Origin: Glandiceps talaboti
Taxonomy: Eukaryota; Hemichordata; Enteropneusta; Spengelidae
NCBI RefSeq assembly: GCF_964340395.1
Contig: NC_135553.1
Span: 8,568,501-8,632,500, forward strand
Direction: 5' to 3'
Length of the DNA stretch: 64,000 bases
The notes beneath the pieces were generated by a model. That model saw only the letters and a program-made list of their open reading frames with translations, had not been told where the DNA came from and did not search any database. A program made the position numbers and the translations under genes. Shown here piece by piece: positions 46,275-58,632 of the stretch; position 1 is the stretch's first letter; the number at the start of each line of letters is the position of its first letter.

Positions 46275-46472
46275 TTTGTATTGTATTGTATTGTATTGTA
46301 TTGTGTTGTGTTGTGTTGTGTTGTGTTGTGTTGTGTTGTGTTGTGTTGTGTTGTGTTGTGTTGTGTTGTTTTGTTTTGTTTTGTTTTGTTTTGTATTGTA
46401 TTGTATTGTATTGTATTGTACTGTACTGTACTGTACTGTATTGTATTGTATTGTATTGTATTGTATTGTATT
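46275..46472. repeat. pentanucleotide satellite with switched variants
   Basis: Blocks of TTGTA, then TTGTG (about 17 units), TTTTG, TTGTA again, CTGTA (four units) and TTGTA follow each other with sharp boundaries and an unbroken five-base phase. The long Cys-Val-Leu frames across it are artefacts. More TTTTG/TTTG repeats follow to about 46600. Confidence 0.97.
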
Positions 46473-47115
46473 ATTAAAGTATTGTTTTCTTTTCTTTTCT
46501 TTTGTTTCCTGTTTTTGTTTTGTTTTGTTTTGTTTTGTTTTGTTAGTTAGTTTGTTTGTTTGTTTGTGTGTTTGTTTGTTTGTTTGTTTGTTGTTTGTTT
46601 TAAAAATTACGCCTAGTAATAAGATGTCTTGACGTTTCGATTTTTAAAGTTGTTTCACTAACTTTTCGAAAGGGATAGAGTCTTACGTGTCACATATTAA
46701 AATTCACGTACCATCTCACTAACACATTCAAACGTTTAATATTATGATTTAAGTCTGCAAAGTAACATAACATGATTTTTTGATTATCTAATAAAATTGC
46801 AAAATAAATTATTGCGTGAGTCGGGGTTTCTTTTAGTGTTCAATTGATTTTGATCATTAAAAATTAAAGATGGCTTTCTTGTGATATGACGTATGAGCAA
46901 CTTGCAGCGATTTCACTCACCATCTGGCCTGATAACTTAGAGAATTGAATTCACAATTACAATAAACGAGTTTATTAGGTCTATTTTTAGCATGTTGCCA
47001 ACCTAATGATTTTTCAAGAAAGACTTCATGTTTGCTGTACGGTCATGAAATGGTCACATCAGAATGATTTACTTCGCCTCATGAAAGGTTTATAATCTAA
47101 TCTCCTTGCTTCTAG

Positions 47116-47287
47116 TGGTGGTATATACGAAGATGGTCATAGCTTGTCAGAGGAAGAAGAAGTTGAGCCGTATCATCATGAAGAGACTGGTCGAGGCGAC
47201 GGGCAATACATTCTCCTGACAGACATAGCAGAACAAAATGAGAAAAACTTCACGTCGTATGAACAAGGCCTCTGCTCTGATTTATAA
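47116..47287 (+). CDS. two-helix membrane protein (gene B), exon 2
   Basis: The acceptor TTGCTTCTAG precedes 47116. The first base completes a Ser codon with AG from exon 1, and the frame then runs GGIYEDGHSLSEEEEVEPYH and on to TAA at 47285. The 56 residues form an acidic tail with tyrosines (EPYHH, GQYILL, TSYEQG). YILL and the other Tyr motifs could be sorting or phosphorylation sites; that is inference. A possible AATAAA lies at 47912. Exact phase agreement across a 1.8-kb intron and the compositional match to exon 1 support this as one gene. Confidence 0.7.
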
Positions 47288-47587
47288 AAGCGTTTGATCT
47301 GAAGCAAACGCAATTACGTGGTCCTCACAGATATATTGCAGTGAAAAAAGAGCATCACCGTCTGAAAGGGTCATTTCCGCTGATGATGGAATGATGAAAT
47401 CATTTTATAACTATGTTGACAGCAGATCACGAGAGAACAGCGCAATCAGCCACCCACTGTGCTGTGGTCATGTATTCGAGAGAAATCAGTAAAGAAAATC
47501 GGTTAAAATCCAAAACTTGTGAACAGCCACTTTACTCATTAAATGTTCCCATGATAGAAGTACTTCAATGTTATCAACATAATTTAT

Positions 47588-47628
47588 ATTTTGTTTTGTT
47601 TTGTTTTGTTTTGTTTTGTTTTGTTTGT
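47588..47628. repeat. (TTTTG)n microsatellite
   Basis: About eight TTTTG units in the presumed 3' UTR of gene B, the same motif as in its intron. Confidence 0.95.
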
Positions 47629-49585
47629 CAAGGGATATACTATTTGTGTTTTCCACTCGTATCTGTATGTAAAGTATAAGGATGTCTTTTCATTGGACAC
47701 TAGAAAACAGAATCACCATTTTCTGGACCTAATCAAATCTGTTGGTTATCACTTTGGTCGTTTTTTTATCTAGCAGCCACCACCGCATACGACAATGCAG
47801 TAGTCATGTATGCAGGGACAAACTGAATTATTATATAACTGTTTGAACGTTGCACTTAAGAAAGAAGATAGTTGGAGGAATGAATAAGTATATTACATGT
47901 ACATTGGTATGAATAAACCCGTTTGACGATTATAACGGAGGTAATATCCATTTGAAAGCTAACAGTCATAGTATAGTTACATAACACTTTATACCGCTAA
48001 ACATAGCAAAATACAATGGCAGCGGTACGAATTCCTGATCCTGCCCAGAAGAGTACATGTTTCCGTGTTTTTTTTAAAAGAACTGGCGCGCTTTATTCTT
48101 GAAGTATGTCTATTATCATACCCACTAAAGCTCGCCAAATCAATTGCTCTATTTTGATATGTATGGCTTCATCCATGCTCATGTCAATGACATAATGTCT
48201 TTCCTCTGACTGTAACGTAAATGAATTATTTGTATGTTTTCTTCTTAATGGAGGTTGAGATTTCTATCAATAGCTATACACATTGAACAGTTATCTATCT
48301 AACAATGTGGCCGTATTCTCTCTACGTTGTCAGGTGGTGTATGCTTTAATTTCTTCTGACTTAGTTCTTCTGTGAATGAATTCAATCTAAAAGTAAAACA
48401 CGATTTTTCAGAGGTTACTTTTGTTAAATATTTTCGTCGTGAACCAGAATGGTCAAGTAGGGAATGGGTACGTGACAAATAACGGAATTATGAACTAAAA
48501 ATCTTCGAGTGTTTTCTTGTGTGGGCGTTAACAGGGTAAATGAGTAGGGCTGGGAAGATCCCGTGAATGCCATTTAGAGCATATATAGAAACCCCTTAGT
48601 GACTAAAATAATAAAATACTGCGATTAAACGAGAATGCTTTTTTATCATATTGTCACTGTTTCCTGGAAATGACGCTAAAATGACTAACGATATCACAAT
48701 AGTTTAGAATATATAGAAACACGGGTACCTGTGATTGGTTGCTCAGATGAAACAGCTATTGGCATTTTGAACCGTAGGACCAATCCACTGTGAAAGTCAT
48801 TAGCGAGTCACTGCAATTCTTCATAAGTATTTTCATGTTGAAAATGTCGGTAAATTAAAAAGTTATTAATAATGAGTAGGGTTAAAACTTGGGCTTAAAA
48901 AGCCCAGTTGTCTGGTAATGCTATAGAAAATATTGGTCCTGAACTCGCAACGATACTATTAACTCCTACATAGTGCTAGTGCCAACACCTGGGATTGTAT
49001 GCATAGCCTTTTTAAAGAAATGTGTCAATTAGTTTATGTTATGACCTATCTCAATTGGTGATAGCAAATGTCTTGTCCTTTCAATAACATGTCTCCCTTA
49101 CAATGTAATCTAACTTTAGTGCCGTGTATTGAGGAAGGAGAATGACGGCATTGGACAAAGTGCCGGAACAAATAAATCATCTGAACTATGAACGTTCGTC
49201 GTCGTCAAATACATGATGTGAACCTTCTTGTCTAGCTAAGTTGCCAATAATGACATTTGATTAAGGGTTAGCACGACTACATGTTATTTGAATTTGTTGC
49301 CATGAGTAGTTTTGTTTTCTGACGAAATAAATTGAGGTGACAGTAAATTAAAGTATGGTGTGTAGAGACATGTATAAATGTTAGAGTGTGTTTTCAACGT
49401 CTGTCAGTAAATAATGGGTAGTCTGCTATATGCATCAACCTTAACCAATCACGTGAAGGCAGAGAGAGCTCTTTATAGGAGTGACACGACAAAACTACAG
49501 AGTCTAATATATTGGGACATACTCAAGGCAAGATTTCTAGAATAAATCTAACAGACAGTTGAACATTACTTGCTCGATACTCAAA
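47629..49585. other. intergenic, no gene seen
   Basis: AT-rich DNA. A small hairpin, TGGGCTT/AAGCCCA, lies near 48891-48907. A possible poly(A) signal for gene B is at 47912-47917. Confidence 0.4.
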
Positions 49586-49803
49586 GTATGTATGTATGTA
49601 TGTATGTATGTATGTATGTATGTATGTATGTATATGCGTGCGTGCGTGTATGCACGTATGTATGTAATGTATGCATGTGTGTGTGTGTGTGTGTGGATGT
49701 GTGTAAGTATGTATGTATGTATGTATGTATGTATGTATGTATGTATGTGCGTGCGTGTATGCACGTATGTATGTAATGTATGCATGTGTGTATGCGTGCA
49801 TGC
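49586..49803. repeat. (TATG)n block with an internal duplication
   Basis: TATG array, GCGTGCGTGTATGCACG, ATGTAATGTATGCATGTGTG, TATG array, then the same GC-containing segment again. The second half copies the first at a spacing of about 115 bp, so a microsatellite-bounded segment has been duplicated in tandem. Confidence 0.95.
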
Positions 49804-51720
49804 GATTGGTTATATGTAATTGTATCACATGTAAATGTATACACGGAAACTGATAGCAAGCTATTAAAGGCTATTGTTGATTAAAACCATAATGCATATA
49901 TATTCCATTACTCTTACCTCTCATCCCCATTTTGTTTAGTTAGCAGGTATCTAAGGAAACCATGACAACATTAACGATACAATTGCTTCGTATGTCAGTA
50001 CTAATTGGAACATTGGAACCTTTAGCACTGACGTATACCTAGCTTCGTTAACCAGCATATATGTATGTATTTACCTCTCACTTGAAGACACGCCTATAGC
50101 TGCATGCAATTACTACATTACAATAGAATCTATTAAGACCATGTGTGTCTGATTTATGAACAATATTGACAGTTAGATAGAGTTATTCGCGTGTGAATTG
50201 TTATGGTTCATCCTGTTCATCTACAGCGACATGTAAGCTCTCGCAAGAGTGCCCAACTTACATCAAGATTCCCCTGGTGAATAGAATATACAAATGCACC
50301 AACAGACAAACACGTAGTCAGACGAAGATGATCTTTACACACCATATTTCACATCACGTTATCACAAATAAAACATCACAAGTTTACAGGAATAATCAAA
50401 TACTGGTTAAGATGGGTAATTCTACTGAAGTGACTTGGCGACAGTAGTAAACGTTCCACTTAGCTAAGCAAAATAAGTACACAACGAATGGCACCTTGTT
50501 TCCACGAGAAAGTATCTGAGAAACAGCGTTTAATGAAAACCAATCAGTTGCCATGACAACCATACACTGATATTTGACGAAAAAAAACTCTTCATTGAAA
50601 TTTTCAGAATCGAACGAGACCTAACGTCGAAGGTTATGTCATATGTCTGATGGCATACTACATCACTTAAAATAGATCTTAAGTCTGATAAGATTGGGTC
50701 ACCAACTCATTTAGCGTGGTCATTATGGTTACATTCATTTTACTTTAAGGCTTATACAAACGATGCCTTCTTTAAAGCAGGTGGTGCCTACGAGAAAAGC
50801 AAACCTATACGAGTTAATGATGGCATCAGCACGTAAGCTTACTCACATCATTTATCGTAAAGTACACCAATGTGTTAAAAATAGAACTTAGTATACGCAT
50901 GGTTACATACCAAGACACAATTGTTCACCTCATCATGTGGTCTGACATAAACTGTTTTACCTGTCAGGACGTATAGTGTGGATATTGTGATGTAATATTT
51001 TAGAGTAACCATTATATTACTCTATCATTACCGCCAAAGGTGACATTTAGAAGAAAAAATGTATTAGGTCTAATAAAAAATAGGGTTTTCCGATAATTTA
51101 AGACGCCAGCCCTAAACATTTTTTACATTCAAAAAGGCAAAATAATGACAATTTCCTTCCATTTCCCAGTAGATTTTCTTGCCAAATCACATTCCTCAGA
51201 GAATCGATGTCATTCATGCCTATTACAGCAGAGTCTGCATATTGTGTTTGTCTATTTCTGAATGGCATAATTGTCTTCATTTACTTATACGTTTACACCT
51301 TATCAAGTGTTACGTATTGATAACTACGACTGCCTTCTACTTCGTCTTTGGGTCGAAGTAGTTAGAAAAATAAAAAGGTAAAACAAAATAAAATAAAATC
51401 CCAACCTACCTCCCCTGTTTTCGGAAGTCATGTTATCGGAAACAAACATTAAAAAAACTTGCCATATTCTCGCATTATTACCGCCATATTTGACAACCAA
51501 CAACTATGTCTCATGAATACTGTTGGGTATTTTAAATAAAGAATAACATAGCTCATAAACTGAGTCGTTTTACATTAGAGGTTACAGGGATATTTGTCTA
51601 GCGAATGTCTGCATACAAATCTTGCTGTTTACAGAAGGCAAAACATACATGTATAGTATTCAAATAAATTCAAATAAATGTGCTTAGAAAGAGAAGTCAA
51701 AGATCCACCCATCACTAAAA
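49804..51720. other. intergenic, no gene seen
   Basis: No supported reading frame; the longest frame is 84 codons (50193-50447) with no recognised domain. Confidence 0.4.
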
Positions 51721-51724
51721 ATTA

Positions 51725-52095
51725 GCACCAATAGCGGGCGTCTAGCACAACTGTGTTCATCCACATATCATGTCAATCCATCCCTGTTGTTACCAGTGCA
51801 ATATGCAGCATTATTTTAGTGTGGCGATGTACAGTTTATTAGTTTTTGTGTGATTTTGTCCTTTTTAAAAATATTTATCTACTTACCTAACTACCCCTAT
51901 TGTCATCTTTGTCATATACATCATCAATTGGCTGTTGCTATGGGCATGGTCTTGTTGCTAGTCACACATGGGAGCATTTTTTAAATGTTTAGCGACATGC
52001 CCACCCATCCCTGTTTTCATCTTTGCGATACTAAACATCAACTGGCAGTTGCTATGGGTATGTCATTGTTGCTAGACATATTTGTCACCCACAGG
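51725..52095. repeat. ~112-bp repeat with GTTGCTATGGGCATGGTCTT motif
   Basis: GTTGCTATGGGCATGGTCTT and GTTGCTATGGGTATGTCATT occur about 112 bp apart, each followed by GTTGCTAG. CACCCATCCCTGTTTTCATC-like segments lie between. The same two-unit arrangement makes up the interior of the 1.1-kb element at 57 kb, so this is probably a partial copy of that element. Confidence 0.75.
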
Positions 52096-52433
52096 CAGAG
52101 ACAGAAAGACAGACGAGACTAGCATATAGAATAGCATGAATGACCCTGTTTCAATTCAGCTGTGTCCAAAAAGTGTTTCCAAACAACCTAAAATATAGGT
52201 TATTCTTGGTGCGATTGACAGGTAGATGCGAAGTAACCCATAAAAGATTATTTTATTTCATTCCAGACTGAGACTGGAATAATTCCCTCATGCCAAGAAT
52301 CATATTTTGCGACCGACAACGCATATCTCTGATGTGATCATTTTCATTTCAACAATTTTCCATCTACACGCCCTAAGTAATGTCCCCACCAAACACCAAA
52401 GCAATCGCTCTAGCGACTTTTGACTTTACGTCG

Positions 52434-52437
<4 letters not shown>
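52096..52437. other. intergenic, no gene seen
   Basis: No feature supported. Confidence 0.35.
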
Positions 52438-52524
<87 letters not shown>

Positions 52525-52545
52525 ACACATACATACACACACACA
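52438..52545. repeat. (CA)n microsatellite
   Basis: About 40 pure CA units followed by interrupted ACAT/CA repeats. Confidence 0.98.
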
Positions 52546-53323
52546 TTTTGTGACGACTAAAGCCCCACTGAAATACTGGTTGATAAGGGGAATGGACGTT
52601 TAATTTATTATAACATAGTACTGCTCGCAAATATACATTGTTTATTAATTATTCAAAAACACATAATGAGACTTAATATGCATAGTATTGCACCAATAGA
52701 ATGTAAAATACATATTTTTAAATCTACATCTATAACATTTTACAATTGCAACGGGAAAGCTTTTACAGTGTACACAAAACCCTCACATTCTCAGGATTAT
52801 CATTATCACAGCATGAAAAACTACTTTCCTGTGGCTACTAACCTAAACGTGCATACATAATCATTCTTTGGCTATAAGTACTGCTGAATGTAATATGAAA
52901 TAAATAAATGATTTCTATGACGCATTCTAGAATATAGCATGCGTATTTGAATCAATTATATATTTTATCAAACTGTCAAACAAAGACAACAACGATGTAT
53001 ATTATTTTAAGATGAAGAATCAATTTAACTTCAATTTTAATATGGAGCACAAATTCTGTCAAAGTGAGTGGCGAGTAGTAAACGTATGTAGACATTATTT
53101 TTGTATTTCCCCATTATACCTAATTTAAAACAGTATGTCTATGTAATATTCATAATTTGTTAGTCAATGTACGTTATTCGCTGTTCTCTCATTCCATGCT
53201 CATTTGGATGTCAAAAGAGCATTGCTTCATTACAGAGATTACTTTGAGAGTGTCTTCACTATAAGGTGGATATAAATTACACGACATCTAAATGTATCAA
53301 TGACAAATCGCGACTGACACAGG

Positions 53324-53326
<3 letters not shown>
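52546..53326. other. intergenic, no gene seen
   Basis: AT-rich; a 64-codon frame at 52666-52860 has no recognised domain. Confidence 0.35.
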
Positions 53327-54475
<1,149 letters not shown>

Positions 54476-54479
54476 GTTA

Positions 54480-54651
54480 TTACAGATCAGTATCAACAAT
54501 TTTTCTATTCAACAAGAATTACCCTATTACATTTTCCTATATGCGAAATGATCACACTTGTACATCCCACAAGGGATGTGACTGATTCATACAAATGCGA
54601 GTATTACATTTTCAAGTCGCAACAGAATTGCCAATTTGTGTTCTGATCAGT
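54480..54651 (-). repeat. dispersed repeat A, inverted copy
   Basis: Reverse complement contains GATCAGAACACAAATTGGCA at its start, TAATACTCGCATTTGTATGA, ATTTCGCATATAGGAAAATG and ATTGTTGATACTGATCTGTA at its end. These match the 7772 copy in order. It lies head to head with the next copy. Confidence 0.75.
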
Positions 54652-54675
54652 AAACATTTGTCTTTCCTAGAACAA

Positions 54676-54940
54676 AATGCTTAGAACTCACATATTTACC
54701 AGGCGCAATTCTTTTTACGACTAGAAAAATATAATATTCACATTTGGTAGGCATCAAACACACACCCCTCATGGGATGTACAATTGTGACCATTTCGCAT
54801 AGAGGAAAACATAGTAAATCTTGTTGCATAGAAACATTGCTACTGATTTGTAATTACTCTGTTTATTTATTGTTTGTTTGTTTGTTTGTTTTCGTAAATA
54901 TAACTAACTAAATGTGAGCACCCTGTGGTAGTATATGGTA
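54676..54940 (+). repeat. dispersed repeat A, + copy with TTTG tail
   Basis: It shows TTCACATTTGGTAGGCATCA, CATAGAGGAAAACATAGTAA, TACTGATTTGTAATTACTCT, then TTTA/TTTG repeats and TTCGTAAATATAACTAACTA, matching the layout at 7772-8130. Only about 25 bp separate its start from that of the inverted copy. Confidence 0.75.
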
Positions 54941-55132
54941 TGAGATATGTCCTCATAGCCACATATTATATACTATTCGCCTAATAAAACATAATGTAAT
55001 ATAAGTTTACACTTGATATAATAATTCCACTTAAATACCAAACATATAATTATTTTTAAACTCTGTCTCAAAAGAATGTATGAATTTATCACATAACAGG
55101 ATATTTCCGTCTGGGATAAAGCCATAAATAAT
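54941..55132. other. 3' flank of gene C
   Basis: AT-rich. No AATAAA is seen on the - strand close to the stop; the first candidates fall in the repeat A tail near 54865. Confidence 0.35.
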
Positions 55133-55609
55133 TTAAACAGTTGAATTTTGAACGTCTACATCTTGAGTCTGTTGCTCGGCATTATTTGTGCAAGTGTTCC
55201 TCGTTCTGGCAATGGCATATCTGATTCCGATACTAGTATGTCGCACTGCATCATAACAACGCCACCCTGCCATGGCTATGATGACACTTGCTCCCAGGGC
55301 AAAGAATAAACTTCCACACACCAGCATTGCCAAGTTTTCCTTGAGTACGAGCAATGCTATACCCATTATTCCAACAGCAAATGCAACAATACAAATTGTC
55401 AGTTGCCGTGTTTGACTATTTGCCATAAAGCCAGTGTCTGGAGACAGAGCTTCATTTCTCTCAGTGTGTTGGTTTTCATTCTCTGGAACTCTTTCCTCCG
55501 GTGCTTGCGTGATTTCCACCCCCGTTTCTTGTGGGGCAAGTTCTTTCTTCTGTAATGGTTTATTTTGTCTTGAGTTAACGACTTCCCTATCTTTTCCACT
55601 TTGCGCCAT
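55133..55609 (-). CDS. two-helix membrane protein (gene C), function unknown
   Basis: 158 codons with a strong Kozak start (GAAAAATGGCG). Residues 1-65 are hydrophilic, rich in Glu, Gln, Lys and Asn (KDREVVNSRQNKPLQKKELA). About 69-89 (LTICIVAFAVGIMGIALLVL) and 93-115 (LAMLVCGSLFFALGASVIIA) are two helices separated by only three residues. The C-terminus is basic and then Gln/Asn/Asp-rich, ending QNSTV, which could be a class I PDZ ligand (S/T-x-V); that is inference from the last three residues. The coding region is less AT-rich than its flanks. It shares with gene B an RxLT stretch before helix 1 and a similar arrangement of small residues in both helices. No signal peptide. I do not recognise the family. 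Confidence 0.72.
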   Translation of the reverse strand: MAQSGKDREVVNSRQNKPLQKKELAPQETGVEITQAPEERVPENENQHTERNEALSPDTGFMANSQTRQLTICIVAFAVGIMGIALLVLKENLAMLVCGSLFFALGASVIIAMAGWRCYDAVRHTSIGIRYAIARTRNTCTNNAEQQTQDVDVQNSTV

Positions 55610-56203
55610 TTTTCTCTCCCCATACTAAATCCATGAAATCATCAGTTTCAAGACTGGATAATTATTGCCCAATGGATCGTTAGACCATTGCATTATGCAA
55701 ACTCCTCCTAACCATCGAATATGACGAACCGCATCCCCGACATACAGCTCCCAAGCGTTAATATGTTCCTGCAAAGAGAAGTGTAGGAGGATGATAAATG
55801 ATAAATTGACCTGGTAATTGAAGACTTTGGAGAATGAATTCCAAACACACATCAGCTTGTGATGAAAAGTGTGTCATAAGCACCCAAACAATGGGACAAT
55901 GACGCAAAATATCAGCCTGTTTCCAGGTTTCAAACTTTTGATCAAACAGCATATTTCTAGACTTTATTTACAGACTAAGTATCTGCTTAAATTTCCTTAA
56001 ACAGCGTTCCATCAAGACATCCCTAAGATAAAACATTACACGAGTCAGCCTGACAGGATGTAACTGTTAACTTTTTAGTAGTGACACTTGTTGACATTTG
56101 CATACGCCTTCAACAATTCCTCTGCTTTACACTAAAAGTGACATCATGACTGAGTGTCATGGCTATTGATCAAAAGGTGTTTATTTACATTGACATATTT
56201 ACT
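55610..56203. other. upstream flank of gene C
   Basis: Overlapping short frames on the - strand (55625-55952) without domains. No clear promoter motif was identified. Confidence 0.35.
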
Positions 56204-56445
56204 GACACACACACACACACACACACACATACATACATACATACATACATACATACATACATACATACATACATACATACAGACAGACAGACAGACACAG
56301 ACACACACAGACACACATAGACACAGACACACACACATACATACATACATACATACATACATACATACATACATACATACATACATACATACATACATAC
56401 ATACATACATACATACATACATACATACATACATACATACACACA
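56204..56445. repeat. (CA)n-(ACAT)n-(CAGA)n-(ACAT)n compound microsatellite
   Basis: CA, about 50 bp ACAT, CAGA/CACAGA, and then about 105 bp of pure ACAT. The same three motifs combine at 58.5 and 62.3 kb. Open frames on both strands are artefacts. Confidence 0.98.
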
Positions 56446-56951
56446 CTCAATTTGTCATACCTACAGTACCACCAGGCCTTTAAGTTAAACTGTGCTCAAA
56501 TGTACAGATTTAAGTGTAAAAATTTCCAAACAAGACTACAGCGTAGAAAATGGTTAGTACACTAATACGTGGGGTTGGCAATAAATTAGTACAATTTTGT
56601 AATTTTGTAAAGCCCAAAGAATTGATTATGAGTGAAAACATTGTTAGTATATCTGCACAAGTCCTGCAAAAAGAACCCGAAGAACCAGGATGATATCATT
56701 CTAAATTATATATGCTGCTTAACATATTGAGAATATGTCCTTCTCTGTCCCCAATATGACAAATCAACGCTTCATTTATGAGCTATTATTGTGAGATCAT
56801 CACGCATAATTTGTGTCAACGTTTGAATGTGAGGTAAGTCTGAAAACAAGCAATGACACACTTTAAATGTATAATTGTGAGAATGTATCTACAACGTTTG
56901 ATCAAAGTTGGGTACTGTACACTATATCTTTCTTTTGGATGAATGACAACT
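56446..56951. other. intergenic, no gene seen
   Basis: No feature supported between the microsatellite and the 1.1-kb TIR element. Confidence 0.35.
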
Positions 56952-57042
56952 AAGGGAACGAGCAGAATTTACGACAGGGGGGCCTGAGGAGAGAATTGGG
57001 GGAGGGCACGACAATAATTGGGGGTGCGAAAGGGGGTGGGTA

Positions 57043-57360
57043 GTCTCGGTTACCCAGAACGAGAGTCTGGGAAAACCACGTTCCAACTACTCCGCGACGG
57101 AAGTCACACAGTGCATTTCTTCCAAGCATAGAAATTGGGCTAACGAGGCCCGTTTGTTATCATGTCGCTTGAAAAGTGATAATCTGCAGCGAAGGAACCC
57201 AAATCGTTCAGCCAGCTATGTTGGACGTGAAGTACTCCCCATGATGCACTGCTCCAGAAGCTACTTCCTTCGCGGGCGAGTTGAAATCTCATTTTCCCAG
57301 ATTCTCGTTTAGGGACGTCTCGTAGGCAGAACCCCCAGCGAGAGTCTGGGTAACCGAGAC
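57043..57360. mobile_element. 318-bp MITE nested in the 1.1-kb element
   Basis: The ends are exact inverted repeats: GTCTCGGTTACCCAGA at 57043 and TCTGGGTAACCGAGAC ending at 57360, each flanked by TA (57041-57042 and 57361-57362), which fits a TA target duplication of the Tc1/mariner type. A subterminal AACGAGAGTCTGGGAAAA on the left has its inverted partner, with one change, near 57294-57311. The interior is GC-richer than the surroundings and non-coding. Its position inside the 56952-58054 element shows it inserted later. Confidence 0.85.
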
Positions 57361-57946
57361 TAAAGGGAGGGGGGGGGGCTTATACATTTTACTCATGATT
57401 TGAACAAAATTAACCCCAGGAGCAGTCGACGTCGTTTACCAAGTACATTTGCAAAATTCCTTGAGGCTTCGCCACGACCATATAATTGTACATATAAAAA
57501 TAGCACCGATGGCGTTATAGCACAACCGCATTTAGCTGTTGTTATGGGTATGGTCTTGTTGCTAGGCATATATGCATACATTTTTGGAATCTTTCTTAAC
57601 TTGCCTCCCATCCATGTTGTTGTCTTTGTAATATGCAATATATCACTGTTGCTAAGGGCATGGGAATGGTTGCAAGGGCCAATTGTGTCATTATGTTTTC
57701 AACAACAACTGCAGAATAACACCTCCAGACACATACCCATCAAGATTCAACCCCCACACCATGCAGTTTCAAGATATGTTTTTGACGAAAAATTACTTTG
57801 GAATTATGAATTTTTGACCAAAAAGACACATTTTAGCCACTGACAGACACTTTGCCATGCCTATAGTACTATCGAACCTGAGAAGTTCAGTTGTGCTAAA
57901 AATTTCTTTATGATTAGCCTTTGGTGCTACGAGAATTCTTCGGTTC

Positions 57947-57966
57947 ATTGGGGGGGGGGGGGGGGG
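57947..57966. repeat. poly-G tract
   Basis: About 20 consecutive G residues (running from the end of the TTGGGG line into the next) near the right end of the TIR element; a shorter G tract (57369-57378) lies near the MITE. Long G runs are prone to sequencing error. Confidence 0.9.
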
Positions 57967-58054
57967 CATGTAATGTTTGAGATTGCGAAACAATATTGAC
58001 CCAATATTTTCTCCCCAGCCCCTCCCCTGCCGTAAATTCTGCTCGGTCCCTTTT

Positions 58055-58411
58055 CACACTCCATTACCATGTTTAAATTTGTTTATGTAAAACATGTCTC
58101 TTTCTGGAACCACTTTTGTAGTTTTCCTCCAAATAAACACGCAGCATATGACATATGGGGTACAATATCAACTTTGGAAAGGTCAATAAGCACCAGTCGA
58201 TTCTTCATCAAAAACCTTACACACACCACACGTCGTCAATACAGATTTCGATCGATGACAATACTAAAAAATACTATATTTAGAGTTGCTTTCCTTTTAA
58301 AACCTTATTAATACACCTCCCATCAAGATCAATACTTCATTTGATTATAGAGTCAGACAATGGCGGCATTGTGGGGATTGGTTCACTTGAAACTAATGGT
58401 ACATTTATCAT
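58055..58411. other. intergenic, no gene seen
   Basis: An 80-codon + frame at 58069-58311 has no recognised domain. Confidence 0.35.
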
Positions 58412-58542
58412 TCATTCAGTCATTCAGTCAGTCAGTCAGTCAGTCAGTCAATCGTTCGTTCGTTCGTTCGTTCGCTCGCTCGTTTGTTCATTACGTTATG
58501 TAGATCCATCCATCCATCCATCCATCCATCCATCCATCCATC

Positions 58543-58578
<36 letters not shown>

Positions 58579-58632
58579 TACATACATACATATATACATA
58601 CATACATACATACATACATACATACATACATA
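58412..58632. repeat. CAGT / TTCG / CATC / CA / ACAT microsatellite chain
   Basis: Five different short motifs follow each other directly: CAGT (58415-58450), TTCG/CTCG (58452-58483), CATC (58505-58544), CA (58546-58573) and ACAT (58574-58632). Confidence 0.97.

Larger units (their letters stand above)
45297..47115 (+). other. intron of gene B
   Basis: 1,819 bp with GTAACG at the donor and CTCCTTGCTTCTAG at the acceptor. It contains a CAA trinucleotide repeat (45411-45455), diverged AAGGTCA-type repeat (about 45690-46120), the pentanucleotide satellite (46275-46472) and TTTTC/TTTTG/TTTG repeats (46488-46600). Confidence 0.7.
56952..58054. mobile_element. 1.1-kb terminal-inverted-repeat element (non-autonomous)
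   Basis: The left end reads AAGGGAACGAGCAGAATTTA then CGACAGGG. The right end (58030-58054) is its complement with few changes: CCGTAAATTCTGCTCGGTCC then CTT. G-rich tracts lie inside both ends. The interior holds two ~113-bp units with the GTTGCTATGGGCATGGTC motif, also found at 51.7-52.1 kb. No transposase is present, and the 147-codon frame at 57400-57843 is derived from the repeat. I could not identify a target-site duplication, so the superfamily is open. Confidence 0.72.

Noticed and set aside
47370-47400. CTGATGA followed by GAAA, considered as a third hammerhead
   Set aside because: The intervening bases cannot form stem II, and no stem I or III is present.
57400-57843. 147-codon frame with two hydrophobic stretches, resembling the two-helix membrane proteins
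   Set aside because: Most of its length lies in the ~113-bp GTTGCTATGGGCATGG repeat inside a transposon, which also occurs at 51.7-52.1 kb. Its hydrophobicity follows from the repeat sequence.
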